64,000 bases of DNA from Bremia lactucae. Taxonomy: Eukaryota; Oomycota; Peronosporomycetes; Peronosporales; Peronosporaceae. Where the stretch lies: the NCBI RefSeq assembly GCF_004359215.1, contig NC_090613.1, positions 2,620,967-2,684,966 on the forward strand, given 5' to 3'. Each line of letters starts with the position of its first letter. Positions within the stretch are counted from its first letter, which is position 1. Of this stretch, positions 1 to 9,870 are shown in pieces. The notes under the pieces were generated by a model that did not search any database, was not told the DNA's origin, and worked only from the letters and a program-made list of their open reading frames with translations. The position numbers were made by a program, and so were the translations under genes.

Positions 1-900
1 CACGTCTGCATTGCCCAACTCCATAGGAGTGGCATCTGTCCTCTCGGCCGACGGCTTATACCAAGCTGTCGCCGAGGCACTGTTGTAGGATTGCTCCTCA
101 ACTAAGGCAATTTGGATTGCCTCTTCCATCGTCGACGGCACCTTTCTGAAAAGGGCCTGTCGCGATGGGCCATGCCGTAGTCCGTTCATAAACGTGGGCA
201 CCTTAATGTGCTCCGGAATCGGACCTACGGTTATGGATGCGGACAGCGAGCGCATCTCTTGCACATACTCTTGCAGAGATCGCTTCGCCTGTCGCGCCCC
301 AAAGAAGCGCGCCTGAAGCAACACTTCGTTGTTCGGCGGCTGGTACATGGCGCGAATCTTATCCTTAAAGATCGCCCATGAGGGGAACGCTTTTCTGTCC
401 GCCATAAGCGCCGAGTAAGCCCACTCTGAGGCCTTACCGCGCAGATGCGACATAGCGTACGACACCATCCGGCTGTCGTCCTCGATGAGCTGGGCGACAC
501 CACATTGCTCCACGGCTAAAAGCCAGTGGACAATCGTGTGCGCCGCAGTTCCATCGAACTTGGGCGGGTCCATCCGAATGGGCCTCGGCTGATGCGGCCG
601 GGCAGAGAGCATCTCAACAGTCCTGTTGAGAGCCTCGCTCCGAGCCTGCTCATGCCTCAGCTCATCCTGAGTCTGAGTGACGGACTCCGCCGCAGCATGG
701 CTCTGTGCCTCGGACGCGGCCCTCCGCTGTCCGAGCACGAATGCCTCAAACTGCTCCAACTGAGCAACATGTTGCTCAGGAGGACTACCCAGGAGCCTGG
801 CCAGGGCTTGTTCACCAAGTCCCTGCACCATTAGCCCTGCCACCTCCCGATGATGTTCGGAGAGGTGGGGAAAATGAGCCCAATCAATATTGAGGCTCAT
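1..900 (-). CDS. gag: Ty3/gypsy gag (family B), open to window edge
   Basis: Gag polyprotein of a family-B Ty3/gypsy element, read on the minus strand from the ATG at 898-900 and still open at base 1, giving 300 codons without a stop. It would form the cytoplasmic virus-like particle. The frame begins MSLNIDW, has a Gln/Glu/Ala-rich helical N-terminal third, then the typical gag core (RMDPPKFDGT, then LRGKASEWAYSAL). The zinc knuckle would lie beyond the left edge. It aligns throughout with the broken gag at 31299-32380, but here the frameshift of that copy is absent. Its LTR and primer site lie directly upstream (947-1438). The intact frame suggests a younger copy. Identity as gag is firm; activity is unknown. 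Confidence 0.85.
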   Translation of the reverse strand, partial: MSLNIDWAHFPHLSEHHREVAGLMVQGLGEQALARLLGSPPEQHVAQLEQFEAFVLGQRRAASEAQSHAAAESVTQTQDELRHEQARSEALNRTVEMLSARPHQPRPIRMDPPKFDGTAAHTIVHWLLAVEQCGVAQLIEDDSRMVSYAMSHLRGKASEWAYSALMADRKAFPSWAIFKDKIRAMYQPPNNEVLLQARFFGARQAKRSLQEYVQEMRSLSASITVGPIPEHIKVPTFMNGLRHGPSRQALFRKVPSTMEEAIQIALVEEQSYNSASATAWYKPSAERTDATPMELGNADV

Positions 901-956
901 CCTCACGTACACACGCAGAGATGCGGGTTGTGGGAAGGATTTCAAGTGCTACCAAG

Positions 957-1438
957 TGTAGGCGGGCACGTCGTAATGCGGCCACGCTCTACTTAGGCAC
1001 ACACCCTAGCACAGCGAGGAAGCGGTTGAACCTGCTTCTCTTGCGTGCAGTGAGGCAGTTGTGGTTGGCGCGTTAGCGACCTCACCCAACACACTAAGAA
1101 CTCTGGTTAAGTGTCGTCACGGGAGCGGTGATCCGTCTCCTCGTGCGCACTCACCAAGTAGGAAGTAGTTTTCAGACTGATTCATATTTAATAGAATTAA
1201 ATACAAATACCTATTTTTACCAATTAAAATGATATCTCTATAGATATCATTTAATATGTATTGCGAGCGTATCTTTATAAATACCTCGTGTAACGGATGA
1301 CGCAAGCCGTCATCACGGATGACGCAAGCCGTCATCACGGATGACGCTGGGCGTCATCCCTCCTAAAGTGAATGCACCCATGTGCATCACATCCACAAGG
1401 GTTGGTCACAAATGTGCACCACAACAGAGTGTTGGGTC
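957..1438 (-). repeat. LTR of family B (5' LTR, truncated by gap)
   Basis: Long terminal repeat in minus orientation, matching the LTR at 30712-31242. Its inner end (TGTAGGCGGG on plus) is at 957 and its outer end is lost in the N run. Immediately inside, the primer-binding site TGGTAGCA (complement at 947-954) is separated from the LTR by two bases. A 26-bp piece around 1285-1335 containing GATGACGCAAGCCGTCATCACG is present twice, so this LTR carries a small internal tandem duplication. Confidence 0.85.
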
Positions 1439-1538
1439 NNNNNNNNNNNNNNNNNNNNNNNNNNNNNNNNNNNNNNNNNNNNNNNNNNNNNNNNNNNNNN
1501 NNNNNNNNNNNNNNNNNNNNNNNNNNNNNNNNNNNNNN
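1439..1538. other. Assembly gap (100 N)
   Basis: Exactly 100 N, the conventional size for a gap of unknown length. The family-B LTR on the left and the family-F remnant on the right may therefore not be neighbours. Confidence 0.95.
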
Positions 1539-1830
1539 TTGCACCTCGTGCTATAAAAAATCAAACGCTTCCACCAAGATTTTCGGCCTCCTCTGCGTTG
1601 CTCGGTGCGCCAAGGGAACCTTTAGATTCACGTCAAGAAGCCCAAGAAGTGACGTCGTCGCAAGGGCTAATACCAGTATCTGGTGAAGTGGCTTGGGTAA
1701 TCCTCTTCGGAAACTCTTGGGAGTTTGAGATACCCCTTCGACAAGATTGCCTGTACGCTGTTGACATTTTTGAGCGCCGCGCTCAGGGTCTTGCGTCAAA
1801 CGACGCTTCCCGCCAATGGAGGTCGGAATA
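1539..1830 (+). pseudogene. Family F pol C-terminus: degenerate chromodomain
   Basis: Plus-strand remnant of the C-terminal chromodomain of a family-F Ty3/gypsy pol. The tail motif WEFEIPLRQDCLYAVDI (around 1720-1770) matches WEFEVPLRQDCPYAVDV in the F element near 42260, and upstream codons align in shifted frames (VKWLG at about 1687). Several frameshifts and stops make it non-functional. It is followed in order by the family-F antisense frame and a plus-oriented 3' LTR at 2723-3205, so this is the 3' end of a plus-oriented F element whose body lies in or beyond the gap. Confidence 0.7.
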
Positions 1831-2660
1831 AACCTCAGTGCGTCTTGATCCCTGGTTGCGCGGGCAACTGAAGCACTGGAGTGCTCGCTAGATCTATCCT
1901 CGTTTTGAGGCATATACGCCGGACATAAGTGGCTTTTTGCCTTAAGCTTAGCAAAATTAAAGCAAATTTTCCGTTTCAAACGACCATCAGCCACATCCGC
2001 AGATTCCCTTACAGACCAGATGTTGCGAAGGCGGCGGGCCCGATGGACTCAGTTCTCAAGCGAAGCATCGTCTTCGCTTTTTGATTCGATCGAATTTACC
2101 TATTGAGGTCACCGAAGCCCCAAAGCCTGATCACGCAAACGCGTCAAATATTGACGTCGCGTCATTACCTTGGGCGTAAGGTAGTATCGCTCACGAAGAA
2201 CGTCGCGAGCAGCGAGCTCTTGCGGCGTCTTCGCCTTGCATCCCGACATTAGATGGTCAAGCTGAAATCCATAACCTCTTGGAGGCTCTTCCACACAAAG
2301 TTGAGTATATCGATATTCAGTGAGCTTTTGCTTTCGCAAGTTGTGTAGCTTGACGACGAGCTTGTTTCTCTCTGAGGATTGCCTGCTCCTGCTCTTCATC
2401 GAGCGGTATCGTAATTGTATTGGAATCAGGTGCGATGTCCTGTGAATGCACTAAAGCATCGGCGGCACCACGTCTGGGCAACAGTTTGGGACCCGACGAG
2501 TTTAGTCCACACGACGAGGCGTATAGGAGCCACGCTTCTTTTTTCATCCTCCGATGAAGCGTGACTTTCATAGTCTGCCATCATCCTATTGTAAAGGAAG
2601 CAGCGAGGAGTCTGAGACTCACGTTTATTTATCATTAGACAAAGGAATGCAAAACACAAC
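1551..2660 (-). pseudogene. Antisense ORF of family F (broken copy)
   Basis: Minus-strand reading frame, opposite in sense to the surrounding F element. It spans three open pieces: about 2659-2426 (shared motif KRESQT, then a Ser/Asp/Glu-rich stretch), 2571-2109 in two frames (motifs RRGAAD, AKAHSEYRYT, LAARD, PKVMTR) and 1994-1551 (KRKICFNFAKLK, YMPQNEDRSSE). Each motif recurs in the same order in the other F copy at 41339-42540 (SEYRYTPLC, PKVMTRSQ, FDFAKLKTK, FMPQNEERSS). The last part overlaps the chromodomain on the other strand. At least two frameshifts interrupt it. I do not recognise the family; a function is not inferred. Confidence 0.6.
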
Positions 2661-2722
2661 CGAACGTATATATTCCAACCTCAAAGAGGAAATGAAGCGA
2701 ATGTAGTCATTCGGTGGGAGGT

Positions 2723-3205
2723 TGTAATGGGGCAGATTTCGGTTGTGAAGCGTTGTTGTGGCACTTTACTTTATGGGCAAAATACCCATTTGTTCTTTTT
2801 AAAATAGTTAATCGCTAAAATCCACTTTATTATTGGTGACAAATGTGGCAGTATCCAGATTTAAATCTGGCGGCCGATATCTATCTTGAATTAGTTTGGA
2901 TAAGGTTAAAGATTTAAATAATTTGATAAAGTTCAGTTCTCCTTCGGGTTTTACAGCGTCTAGTGCCTTCCTAAGGCTTGTGCATTGATCTACGAGAGAA
3001 AGAAACCTTTCTAAGATATAATTGCTTGGGCACTAGTTGCCACTTGGTTCTACGAACCCCTGAATTCCTTGAACTAAGATTCATCCAAGCTTTGCGAGCT
3101 TATACAACTCACTGAGTTGTAGAACCCATAAGCTCTATAGAGCTAAGTGACTCTCTGAGTCTGTAAGTCTTCCTCTAATTTTAAGTGCGAGGTAGCTCCG
3201 CTACA
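2723..3205 (+). repeat. LTR of family F (3' LTR)
   Basis: 483-bp LTR beginning TGTAATGGGGC and ending CCGCTACA. It is preceded by a purine-rich tract (GGTGGGAGG, 2713-2721) typical of a plus-strand primer. It matches the F LTRs at 40682-41212 and 47988-48463, including the block with AACTAGTTGCC-type sequence and the TTGTGCATTGATCT block. Its outer end abuts a family-C LTR fragment without visible spacer. Confidence 0.85.
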
Positions 3206-3585
3206 CGAAGGTTTTATGTAGCTACGAAGTCGTAGCTGCGGAAGTCAATACCAAGTTAAACTGTATTAACATATTATGCTTTTACGCAACGATCTTCTGT
3301 CTACAGACTTTTAAATAAAATATATATATTAAATCGTGCATATTGCCTCCTTGCGCACCGGTCTTGTAACAAATGGCTCGATGAATTTAAGCTTAAACGA
3401 AACAATCAACAGAACTATTGTCACGTTCGAATTTATCAATTTGGTAAAATTTGGTAATACTGGAAACATATAGTAAGAATCAAACAAAGGATAATAATTT
3501 TGTATTTCTTTCCTCTTTATAAAAACAAATTTCAGTTATTTCTGTTATAGGAAATAATATTTATGTAACGTGACACTCCGTTATA
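3206..3585 (-). repeat. LTR fragment of family C
   Basis: Diverged minus-oriented family-C LTR. The right end reads TATAACGGAGTGTCACGTTACAT on the minus strand, matching TGTAACGGGTGTCCCGTTACAT at 19811. Matching internal blocks include CTCCTTGCGCACC and the AAATTTGGT region. The TG terminus has decayed to TA. Confidence 0.65.
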
Positions 3586-4249
3586 TACTGCCCCTAACCA
3601 GCAGTCACTATAGTGACTGATGCAAAGTGACAGAAAGTACTATTTGTGTCTCATTCTGTAAATTAGAGTTGTTGGTTATGTTCCAATTCCAACTTTTTAT
3701 TTGCGCATGGTATCGAAACCCGTTCGCGTAGCCTGTGAAGCCACAAAGCTGGCAGCTACGCGACTAAATGTGTAGCTGCTAGTGATGCAGTTTGTTCAGT
3801 AGACGCTTTGCGTCTATTGTGAGAAACTCGTAATCTCCTACTCCAATTAGGTGACTAGTACGAGTCGGCGTCAACGTCCGACTCGGTGACCACTGTCAAG
3901 GCCTCCGATTCCTTGGGGCCGCGTCCATAAATTCTAAGAGTTCTGACGTGACAACTTAAGAGGTAATGTCGACGTCATTTTAAATCGTCAGACCCTTTTG
4001 ATGTGGATCATCTTGTGATGACTCCATGGACGACGATAACTTTGGTGATGTAATAGTGATGCATTTTGGCTTAACTCTGGTGATGCCAAAATGCGTCACT
4101 AGGGACAAAGTGATCGAAAAGGTCACTTCGATAAGAATGCTACTGGTGGTGCTAGCATGCGTCACCAGAGAGGGAGTTATCTTGAAGAGCACTCCAAGCG
4201 TAGTGTTAGCCTGAATGTTAACATTAAGTATCTGAAGAGGGGCCGCAAT
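3586..4249. other. Intergenic/repeat remnant, no gene recognised
   Basis: No supported gene. About 4020-4190 contains three loosely repeated units around TGGTGATG...TGCGTCAC (CTCTGGTGATGCC, GGTGGTGCTAGCATGCGTCACC), which open both strands for about 60-100 codons. These look like degenerate tandem repeats and not a coding gene. About 3720-3790 has two diverged GTAGCTGC motifs. Confidence 0.4.
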
Positions 4250-4779
4250 CCATTTCGATTTACTCCCGAAATAAACCCTGTTTGCCCTCAATGGGCAGCC
4301 TAATTCTTTGGCCTGGTATGACCAACGAACGCTACAAAATTACGTTGTTCAACTCATCCAGGCTGGTGCTGACGAAACGGAATTCTTAATTGGTGCCTTA
4401 TTCCGGCCTTGATAATACACCTGCAAGCGTGCAAAGGCTGTTATTTCGTTCCCAAGTTTTAAGCTTGGGAAGCATTTGTACAGAATGTGCGAAGCCTAGG
4501 CGGCGAGGCCTTGCTTGACAAACTGAATGCTTTCCGTGACCGGTTTGAAAGACTTAATTGTAGTCAGTGCACGTTACAAACAGGCTAGCCCCGTTCATGC
4601 CCGGGCTTTAAGAGTACGGGCCATGTCCCTAAGGATGCATGCCCCCTTGACGACCCTCATTAGAAACGTGCATCTCGTCTAACAATACTCTTTCAAGCGC
4701 GGGAATCGCTCGTTCTCCAATGAACTTTCAAAGGAAGATGATGGGTCTCGCCAAACTGTCGAACGAGACCCGGAATGCA

Positions 4780-4990
4780 CACCATTTGTTGTAATCGAGG
4801 TTCTCAGCTATCATCCGAGGGTCGCCAACGAGCGAGATAACTCGTTCGGACCCCTTTACACCACGATGGTTCAAGAGGGTTCGACTAGAGAACTCTTCTC
4901 ACAACTCGGGTCCATCAATGGATGCGGAGGAGGAGAATAAATTCGACTCGAGCTGCGCGTCGGGCCCGACTGTTTCTTATATACATGATC
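4780..4990 (-). pseudogene. Degenerate chromodomain (family D pol)
   Basis: On the minus strand, a frame-broken copy of the chromodomain seen at 63560-63680 (QRFLVERILNDRDVKG). Here the matching residues are EEFSSRTLLNHRGVKG followed by a SLV-type strand (about 4900-4800). Too short and damaged for independent identification; the call rests on co-linearity with the right-edge copy. Confidence 0.4.
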
Positions 4991-5290
4991 AAAGTCGCGT
5001 CCTCCGACACTGCGGGAGGACGTTGATCATGAAAGTTTCCGTCGTCGTGACTTAGCGTCGACGGTCGAAAATGATTGTCGCGAACAATTGAATAAACGAG
5101 CGCAAGTTGCGGTCGACCAGTTGTCGAACGAATGGACGCATCAAACCCTTCGCGATAAGCTGGCGACAGCTCGTCAGAAGATATCACAGTTGTGAAACGT
5201 CTGGCTCGAGACCATGAGTCATTGGCGGATGCCTTGGCCCCCACAGGTGTAATTCGGAATCGGAAGAAGCCTCGTACTGATGGTACGGGC

Positions 5291-5338
5291 GATCTGCCTC
5301 CCTCTAGCATGCGTACGCATCCTAGAGGGAGGCAGATC
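5291..5338. repeat. 48-bp palindrome
   Basis: The 24 bases 5291-5314 are the reverse complement of 5315-5338 at 23 of 24 positions (one C/C mismatch), with no spacer. The outer arm is GATCTGCCTCCCTCTAG and the centre is ATGCGTACGCAT. It lies inside the family-D relic and could extrude as a cruciform. See findings. Confidence 0.9.
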
Positions 5339-5559
5339 GATCGTGTACGCATTGCCTTGGCGGTGCAATACACGGACGGGCCGATTTATTTGGGCAATAA
5401 ACTTTTCACAGCCCAAAATCGTCACTGCACGATTAGGCAAATTTACCGTAGACAGTAGAACTAGACTGTTAACTTAAAACTAAGAATGTTTGCTATCTTA
5501 TTTTTGTCATTTCCGTTTCTCTCGGTCCACCGTATCAGCGGATGAATCCTGCATAAAAT

Positions 5560-6055
5560 GGACCACTGTTTCTCTAGCCAGCAGAAATTATCTTGCTGAC
5601 TCGGTATTGTTCTTGTTCTATGCGCGCCGGTGCGCACTGTGAAGATATCATTCTCCTCTTTAGTGAAAGCATCATTATTCTCACCAATATTATTGTTTTT
5701 GATGCTGAGTGTTTAAGCGTCGTGCACAGTCTGTCAACGGGTGAAGCCCAGTGCTTTATCCCGTGCTTTGTTACAACGTCTGCCTGTTCCGGCAGTGTTG
5801 GCAGTCCGTATTTATAGACTTCGGCTTCGGATTTCCTGAAGACGATCACAAGAATAATGGTATTCTTGTGTTTGTTGATCGTTTGAGCAACATGGTACAT
5901 CTTGCTGCAGTCCCGGAGTCAATCACAGCCAAAGGCTGTGCTCGTGTCTTTATTGACACGATATTTCGACTTCATGGGCTACTCGTGAACGGGTTTTGGA
6001 TCGAGATCCCCTGTTTATGGCAAGTTTTGGCAATATATGTTCCGTTCACTTAGAA
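5560..6055 (+). pseudogene. Ty3/gypsy integrase fragment
   Basis: Plus-strand integrase core remnant. ILVFVDRLSNMVHLAAVPE (about 5859-5915) is the strand after the first catalytic Asp, followed by a degenerate ESITAKGCARVFIDTIFRLHGL helix. DRDP (about 5998-6010) marks the region of the second Asp in a shifted frame. It closely resembles the integrase at 43000-43450 (VFVDRLSKMAHLAAVPD). Both ends are cut. It runs into a minus-oriented gag piece at 6056, so two unrelated insertions are joined here. Confidence 0.7.
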
Positions 6056-6247
6056 CACGGTTGAAAACATTTGACCATCCTGAATCCAATGGCAGACATA
6101 ACGTGTAAACTGTGAGCTCGAATACATACTTCGCGGATACGCCCTGTCCAGGGCTTGTTCACCAATCCACTGCGCCAAGTGTTCTGCTACCTTCCAATGA
6201 TGCTCGGAGAGGTGTGGGAAATGAGCGTAATCTATTTTAAGGCTCAT
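6056..6247 (-). pseudogene. Ty3/gypsy gag 5' fragment (family B type)
   Basis: First ~40 codons of a family-B gag on the minus strand, from ATG 6245-6247 (MSLKIDYAHFPHLSEHHW), matching MSLNIDWARFHHLSEHH at 31299. Similarity ends near 6130, where the sequence breaks into the opposite-strand integrase fragment. The LTR at 6304-6832 lies directly upstream, so this is the 5' end of a minus-oriented element. Confidence 0.75.
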
Positions 6248-6303
6248 CCTCACTGACACGCTCAGAGAGACGTGTCGTGGGAAGGACTACTAGTGCAACC
6301 AAG

Positions 6304-6832
6304 TGTAGGAGAGAGCTAAATAAAGCTGCCACGCACTACTAGCACACACCTTTTCAGCACAGTGAGTAAGCAATTAACCGTTTTCTATTACGTACAGTGA
6401 GGTAATTGGTGGTCGTCTAAGCGACCTCACCCAACGAATTAGAAACCTTGGTTTCAATGACGTCACGGAAGCGGTAATCTGGCTTAACGTGCGCACTTGT
6501 CAGCCAGAAAGTCGTTTTCAGACTGAATTGTATTAAATCGTATTAAATATAAAACCTAAGACAACCAATCATAAGTGTCATGTCTGTAGATATGCACTGA
6601 TATGTATTGCGAGCGTATTATTCTGAATATCTCGGATTACGGATGACGCTAGCCGTCTATCCCTTTCAATTTGAATACACCTATGTGCATCACATACACA
6701 AGCGTGGGTCACTATGTGAACCACACCAGAGTGGCAGGTCTAAGTACTTCACTTAAGTAATTGATTATACCGTTAAGTACACCAAGCGTACTTAACAGGT
6801 TGTGTAACATAGGGCAACTTTAGCACGTTACA
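6304..6832 (-). repeat. LTR of family B (5' LTR of a truncated element)
   Basis: 529-bp minus-oriented LTR, from TGTAACGTGCTAAAG (read from 6832) to TCCTACA (6304). Internal blocks (TTGCGAGCGTATT, GCTAGCCGTC, ACCTCACCCAACGAA) match the other B LTRs. Primer-site position shows a decayed GTGCAACCA (6292-6300). Confidence 0.8.
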
Positions 6833-7246
6833 CTTCTATCTAATGATTTACGTTGCAACATGTCGGATTGGTCCTAAGCTCTTCTGAAAAGGCCGGTGGT
6901 TTGTTAATTGCTGTCTCCCTGTCGAAAGATGCTCTCCAAAAATTCCGATGGGATGGCATCCGAAGAATTCTATCTCAATAACTATTGTTTAGGTATGCTT
7001 GTCTGCTCGCTTGGCATATACCATTTCTTAAAAAAGCGTACCGTCTATAATTATTTCGTCGAATTAGAACGTCGGTCATTTCATTAATGTCATAGACTTA
7101 TTAGGCAAATCTACTCAATGTTTGCCATTAACGATTTTGAACGCAGTATATGCTTTCTTATTTGAATAGTCTTTGAAAGTTCGTCTTTGTTTGATTAACT
7201 AGCTTTAGCGCTCACCGACTCGTTACTTTGAGTTCGAAAGTATTGA
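6833..7246. other. No gene seen
   Basis: AT-rich stretch of about 410 bp between two LTRs. No open frame of convincing composition and no similarity to other parts of the window was noticed. Confidence 0.5.
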
Positions 7247-7676
7247 TGTAACGGGGTGTATCGTTACATAAAATTAACCTTTAGAGGTATTAATATATTA
7301 TCTAAAAGGTAGATAATATTTAAAGAATATTACTTTACATGGTAATATTTTAAAAGCTATCCATTGGTAGATATAGACCATTATATCTACTTCTCCGCGG
7401 CCCAGTTAGCGCTGGACGCGCGCAAAGAGAAAGACAGATAAGACTTTATTACATGTTCTGTATTAGTTTGTAATTAGGTTAGCACTAACAGATAGAACAG
7501 AAGAACTTAATTATATTAATACAGTTTTTAATTAACCCTCTTTAAACAAGTGTTTTAAAGAGATTCTATCTCTGCACGTACTAGTGTACGTGAAGTGATG
7601 TGAGGCACCACTCGTACTGAGGCAGTGCGAAGTGGACTTGTACTGAAGCAGCACAAGTCAGTAGTACCCCGTTACA
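7247..7676 (+). repeat. LTR of family D (5' LTR)
   Basis: 430-bp LTR from TGTAACGGGGTGTATCG to CCCCGTTACA, nearly co-linear with 39348-39776. It contains the imperfect palindromic pair CAGTGCGAAGTGGACTTGTACTGAAGCAG. After two bases comes the primer-binding site TGGTAGCA (7679-7686). Confidence 0.9.
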
Positions 7677-8356
7677 CCTGGTAGCACTTTGTAGTCCGTC
7701 CAAGGACCACAGTTCGATAATCTAACATGGACATTTTGATGATAATGGAAATACGCATCAGGTTTCGCGTGATAGCTACTCCTTTCTAAATGACATAGAA
7801 AGGAGTGCGGTCGAACGAACGAGTTCGACCGTAGGGAGCGATGCCATATTGGCCATGCTGTCCGGTTTAAACAGAGATACCCTCGATTCAGCCATCGCCA
7901 AGTTCATACTACATGAACTTGACGAGGTGAAGGAGAAGGTAGCCTTGCTGAATTACCAAGGCTCTCAACAGGCAGAACTGTTGAGGTTACAACAGGAGGT
8001 ACAGACCCCTGTACCTGGGATGACACATACGCGTCGTCCCGAAACTCTAAAGATTGATATCTCTAAGTAATTGGGGAGTCGAAGAAGACTTCCTCTTGAG
8101 ATGGTTTGTCGAGCTGGCCGATGCCATAAAAGGCACGTCACATCGTCGATGTGCAAATGCTAGTCACATTCGCTCAATCAAATTTGGCAGGTCGTGCCAA
8201 ACCTTCGGCATTGGGCCTTAAGTTGCGCGACCCATATGTCTTTGGGTCACTAGAGGCTTTATAAAGCCCGGCTCAAACCGACGTTTGAACCGCCTAGGGC
8301 CGAGTTCAGAGCTCGTTCAGAGCTTCTGAAATTCAAGCAAGGCAGCATAATGTTCA
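7677..8356 (+). pseudogene. gag: Ty3/gypsy gag (family D), broken
   Basis: Gag of a family-D element downstream of its LTR and primer site. The open piece 7849-8070 has LSGLNRDTLDSAIAKF, then a Leu/Gln-rich helix (QQAELLRLQQEVQTPVPG), then RRPETLKIDISK, the entry strand of the gag core. Similarity to the D gag at 39777-40681 and the C-type gag at 10741-11400 continues through about 8350 (motif FGRSCQTF, WVTR) with frame breaks. The gap at 8357 cuts it. Confidence 0.75.
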
Positions 8357-8456
8357 NNNNNNNNNNNNNNNNNNNNNNNNNNNNNNNNNNNNNNNNNNNN
8401 NNNNNNNNNNNNNNNNNNNNNNNNNNNNNNNNNNNNNNNNNNNNNNNNNNNNNNNN
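8357..8456. other. Assembly gap (100 N)
   Basis: Exactly 100 N. Family-D gag lies to the left and family-B pol to the right, so the apparent D/B chimera is not proven. Confidence 0.95.
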
Positions 8457-9203
8457 ATCCCACGGCATGTGAAGGATTTGCGCCAATTCCTAGGGCTCGC
8501 TAATTACTTGCATAAGTATAGCAAGAATTATGCGGAGCAAACTAAACCATTATCTGATCTCCTTAAAAAGGACACAGAATGGGTTTGGTTAAAAGAACAA
8601 GAAGATGCGTTCACATCAGTGAAGCAATCTCTTGTAGAGGCACCGGTCTTGGCATTGCCAGACGCGGATAAGCCCTTTAGCGTCGTCTGCGATGCAAGTA
8701 ATTTTGCAATCGGCAGCGCGCTCATGCAGAAGGATGACGACGGCGTTGACCGCGTCATCTCTTATCAGTCCCGGCTATTAAAAGCCGCGGAACTGAATTA
8801 CCCTGTGCATGAGAAAGAGCTACTCTTAATGAAGTATGCTCTTGTCAAGTTCGTGTGCACCTACTGGGCACCGAAGCATTTGTGATTTATACGGATCACT
8901 CATCGCTGCGGACCCCAATATATCCACCGAATCTCTCGCCTAGAATGGCAAGATGACTTACATTCTTCTCTGAATTTAGTTTCAAAGTTGAATACAAGCC
9001 GGGTAAGTCGAATGTCTTGGTTGACGCTTTATCGCGTAGACCAGACTTCGAGGTTAGACACCAGGAAAGTGTGTCTAGAGCTAAAGCACAATTTTAGGGG
9101 TCAACGTTGGCAGCCATGAAGGCACCGCGTGACGAGCTTATTGGCCTCTGAGATAAAAGAGAGCTACAGCTAGGACGACAACTGTCGCCTGCTGTTGGAT
9201 CAC
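8457..9203 (+). pseudogene. Ty3/gypsy RT connection and RNase H (family B)
   Basis: Plus-strand pol fragment: end of reverse transcriptase (DLRQFLGLANYLHKYSKNY, 8469-8525), then RNase H (FSVVCDASNFAIGSALMQK with the first catalytic Asp, VHEKELLLMKYALVKF around 8808-8850). The open frame ends at 8885; similarity to 34430-35130 of the complete B element continues in other frames through YKPGKSNVLVDAL-type sequence (about 8993-9030). It stops at about 9203, at the start of the integrase zinc-binding region, where a deletion joins it to the 3' antisense region. Confidence 0.85.
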
Positions 9204-9746
9204 TTCGGTGAACGAAAGGTTTCCCTTTCACGTGTCGTCGGCGGAGCTTTAGGCTCCGAATCCTCTATGTCAGAATCATTATGGATCATGGTCTGAGCAT
9301 AAGGCGTTGTGGTTATACCCAACGGAGAAGCGGCTGCGCCTAAATGGACAGCGCTCTCATTACCTGTCGCTGGGCTATCCAGCGCAGACGATGAGACAGC
9401 ATTCGTTAATGTTGCTGTCACCATGTTGTGAGCCATGAGAGAAGTTTGGATGGGCAACAATGCGCCATCATCCTTCCTCATGATCTCGTTGTCCGCATCA
9501 CTACTATGAGGTGACGTCAACGATGCCGACTCGTTGTAGTCGACAATGAGCAACGGATCATCATCTCACTGGTAAAGTGGGATGGATCCTTAAGCCACGT
9601 TAACGCGATAGCAGCAGTAGCTGTCGGCGTTTCGACTAAGGCATTGGAGACGCTGCCGGCGGGTTAACGCGGCCATTGCGCTTAGCGCGTGATTGAGTGG
9701 GTGTCGTTGCAGACGACCCACCAGTGTTGCTCCTTTTAGGTGGCAT
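9204..9746 (-). pseudogene. Antisense ORF of family B (deleted copy)
   Basis: Minus-strand frame opposite in sense to the flanking pol. It starts at ATG 9744-9746 (MPPKRSNTGGSSATTPTQ), shifts frame near 9640 and continues as the open piece 9553-9200 with SPHSSDADNEIMRKDD and NDSDIEDSEPKAPPTTRE. The same motifs in the same order occur at 37972-37500 in the complete B element (SPHSSDADNELMRKDD). The rest is missing because a deletion of roughly 2.3 kb relative to that copy removes integrase, chromodomain and the distal half of this frame. The purine tract AAAGGGGGGG at 9861-9870 is the expected polypurine tract, but no family-B LTR follows. Confidence 0.65.
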
Positions 9747-9870
9747 ATTATGCTCCGTGTACGACACAGATAGAAGAGTGAAAGAGAGAACCAAGCCACG
9801 CGTAAAGTAGATCGCTACTTCTGTCCTCTTTGGCGAATTTCAAAATGTAAATTTGTTCTTAAAGGGGGGG

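Larger units (their letters stand above)
4250..5460 (+). pseudogene. Antisense ORF relic of family D
   Basis: Decayed plus-strand frame that resembles the right-edge family-D antisense region (62238-64000) in the same order. AFVQNVRSLGGEALL (about 4470-4520) resembles AFIRNVKDIGHEA at about 63130. The GGTTCTCAGCT...CGAGATAACTCGTTCG block (about 4800-4850) matches 63520-63575. A coiled-coil segment (TLRDKLATARQKISQL, then ARDHESLADAL, about 5140-5240) matches HALRENLSSAHRG and VRDHKILLGILE near 63870-63980. Stops and frameshifts are frequent. A chromodomain relic lies on the opposite strand within it. Confidence 0.5.

Noticed and set aside
4026..4291. Overlapping open frames on both strands near 4.0-4.3 kb
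   Set aside because: Generated by degenerate repeats around TGGTGATG/GTCACCAG; no domain, no counterpart.
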